Assembly: GCA_038502055.1 (NCBI GenBank)
Contig: JAXRKN010000026.1
Location: forward strand, 310,001-374,000
Length of the DNA: 64,000 nt
Direction: 5' to 3'
From: Tanytarsus gracilentus
Lineage: Eukaryota > Arthropoda > Insecta > Diptera > Chironomidae
A program made the translations under genes and the position numbers. Shown in pieces: positions 62,372 to 64,000 of this stretch. Below the pieces are notes generated by a model. That model was not told the origin of the DNA and made no database searches. It saw only the letters and a program-made list of their open reading frames with translations. Each line of letters begins with the position of its first letter. Position 1 is the first letter of the stretch.

Positions 62372-64000
62372 ATGAGCTGTGAAAATTTAGATTTGGAGAG
62401 TTTATGTGATTCGGATTATATCGAGCACAGTTTTAGTTTATATTTAAATAACGAGCAATTACTGGCGATTGAGTTCTTAGAGAAACGAAAGAAAAAGACC
62501 TTAGTTATCGATTATGCAGCGTGCTTATTACGAGTGTTTAATTCACTTATTACATTAGATAGAAAGAATATTGTTGAAACTTCCCTTTTATTGAGGGATG
62601 TCGAGAAAAAATGCATTGCTCATCAGCCTGGTTGGATAAAATCTATAAAGAAACTTTTTCGAAGCTCGAGAGACTTCACCCATCGAAAATCAATTATTGA
62701 TGAAATTGAACGCGATATAATTCTTGCCGACATCCTTTTATGCTCATCTGTGTTGTCGATTGTTGAATTCGATGTTTCTAATTATATTAAGGCTGCATTG
62801 ACACTGCGTCGGGCACATAAAATTTATTGCCAGACCATGAGAAAAATTCACGAGCTATGCGGGCAATATGCGGATGAAATTTCAACTCTTAATTTAAGTG
62901 AGTGCTCAAAATTTTAATTTTTTAAATTTAAATTTTTAACGGTCGTTAAATTTTTTTTTATTTTCTACAGTGCAAACAGTAGTGCGTTTACTGTGCCTTT
63001 AAACACCACCTCAAAACACTTGCAACACACTTGTCCCCTTCCCAAATCCCACTCTAGCATTTTCAATCCGAAATCGATACGTTCTAATAGATTTAAAAAG
63101 TTCTCTGTGATCGATGGCAACCCTGTTGTAGATATTGACGATGAGGAGTTCAAGAGAGAATTGTTACGTTTACGAGGTGCCGTTTATTTTGGCTATGGCT
63201 TATTTCAACTGGCATTCTCCTTTCTACCACCGCATTTTAAATTAATCAATCTTTTTGGCTATCAAGGTGATCGCGATGTTGGTTTGAACTGTCTGCACGA
63301 GTGTCATACGTCCTCTGATTTTCGAAGCATTTTAGCGGTTGTCGGTTTGCTTTGGTACTATCTCGTCCTTAGACCCTTTTTCGTCAGTGAAAATGCTGAA
63401 CTTACGGAAGACATTGCGATAGCCACAGCCATCCTAAATGAATACGAACAATTTGATCAATCGGCACTGTTTCTTTTCTTCTCCGGACGCCGTCAACGAT
63501 TGAAGAGAAAAATTAAATATGCGATAATTCATTATGACACAGCTATTCGTTGCAAAAATATTCCACGTGAACTCAAAATTCTCGTTATGAATGAACTGGG
63601 AGTGTGTTTGTTATCGGAACTGAATTATCATGACGCAATGCATTATTTCAACGAGTTAAAGTGAGTTTATATATTTTTTAAAAGTCCTCTGGAAGTCTGT
63701 GAAATTTTTAAATTTAAAATATACGTTAATACTTTTACAGAGTCTCGAGGTTCTCAAAAACTTACTACATGTATTTAATGATTTGCTGCAAAGGAGCGTT
63801 TGAAGGAAGCGCCGAAGAGTTTCACGTCAATTATGACGGTCTATTGAAAGTGATTAATGGATCATCGCAAAAGGATGGCGTGGTCGATAAATTTATTCAA
63901 AATCGATGCATTTTAGTCTTTCCCAAGACCGACTCGAAAAGTGAATTTTTTTGGCAACTCTTATGCTTCGAAGTCATGTATTTTTGGGGTTTTCTTGGCG
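62372..64000 (+). CDS. Tetratricopeptide repeat protein 39 family, cut by window edge
   Basis: Three exons are in the window (62372-62901, 62971-63660, 63741 to the edge), about 500 residues; the C terminus lies beyond. Seen: 'LLRDVEKKCIAHQPGW', 'RRAHKIYCQTMRKIHEL', the family hallmark 'LRGAVYFGYGLFQLAFSFLPP', 'LINLFGYQGDRDVGL', 'LLWYYLVLRPFFV' and 'LFLFFSGRRQRL', closely matching TTC39A/B/C. TTC39B affects lipid handling in mammals through LXR; the role here is unknown. The exon 1-2 join is odd. The obvious donor AA|GTGAGT leads to a stop after ten codons (ATG CAA ACA...TAA); only a donor four bases downstream, GA|GTGCTC, restores the frame, so I use 62901. Confidence 0.85.
62898..62905 (+). 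promoter_or_regulatory. Tandem 5' splice sites four bases apart in TTC39
   Basis: GTGAGTGC contains two GT donors spaced by four (GYNNGY type). The first is the stronger consensus but gives a premature stop; the second keeps the TTC39 frame. Confidence 0.6.

Overview
The window is eukaryotic nuclear DNA, AT-rich, with genes split by short (mostly 50-80 base) GT-AG introns and with small intergenic gaps. The protein set (an insect-type CaMKI, a fussel/SKOR corepressor, a two-knuckle CPSF30, several insect-type fatty acyl-CoA reductases) points to an insect. The very AT-rich spacers and compact introns suggest a dipteran with a small genome, such as a nematoceran midge; that placement is inference. 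I found no bacterial operon, CRISPR array, rRNA or intact tRNA, and no recognisable transposon open reading frame.

Layout, left to right: PLPP6-type lipid phosphatase (-); polyubiquitin with eight tandem units, whose last junction is broken in this sequence (-); CCA-adding enzyme TRNT1 (-), head to head with PDE6D (+); the proteasome activator PSME4/PA200 (-), tail to tail with PDE6D and head to head with LETM1 (+); fatty acyl-CoA reductase FAR-A (-); a 3.3 kb spacer; fussel/SKOR (+); a 4 kb spacer; an intronless F-box gene (+); an orphan secreted protein (+); CaMKI (-, about 5 kb with a cassette exon); FAR-B (-); a 4.1 kb spacer; FAR-C (+); METTL9 (-); an 11-finger C2H2 protein (+); enolase-phosphatase ENOPH1 (-), head to head with FAD synthase (+), which is tail to tail with CPSF30/clipper (-); a CANT1-type apyrase (+); and a 5'-partial stretch of TTC39 (+) running off the end.

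Exon-intron models were worked out by hand from splice consensus, reading-frame continuity and family resemblance. All spliced coding lengths were checked to be multiples of three, except polyubiquitin (broken) and TTC39 (cut by the window edge). The genes are mostly unrelated housekeeping functions and do not form one pathway; the recurring theme is three fatty acyl-CoA reductases (cuticle wax, hydrocarbon or ether-lipid alcohols). I did not find a convincing new multi-gene system. The observations most worth checking are the broken ubiquitin junction, a 16-residue cassette exon inside the CaMKI kinase lobe, loss of the HbYX tail in PA200, and a 4-base tandem splice donor in TTC39.
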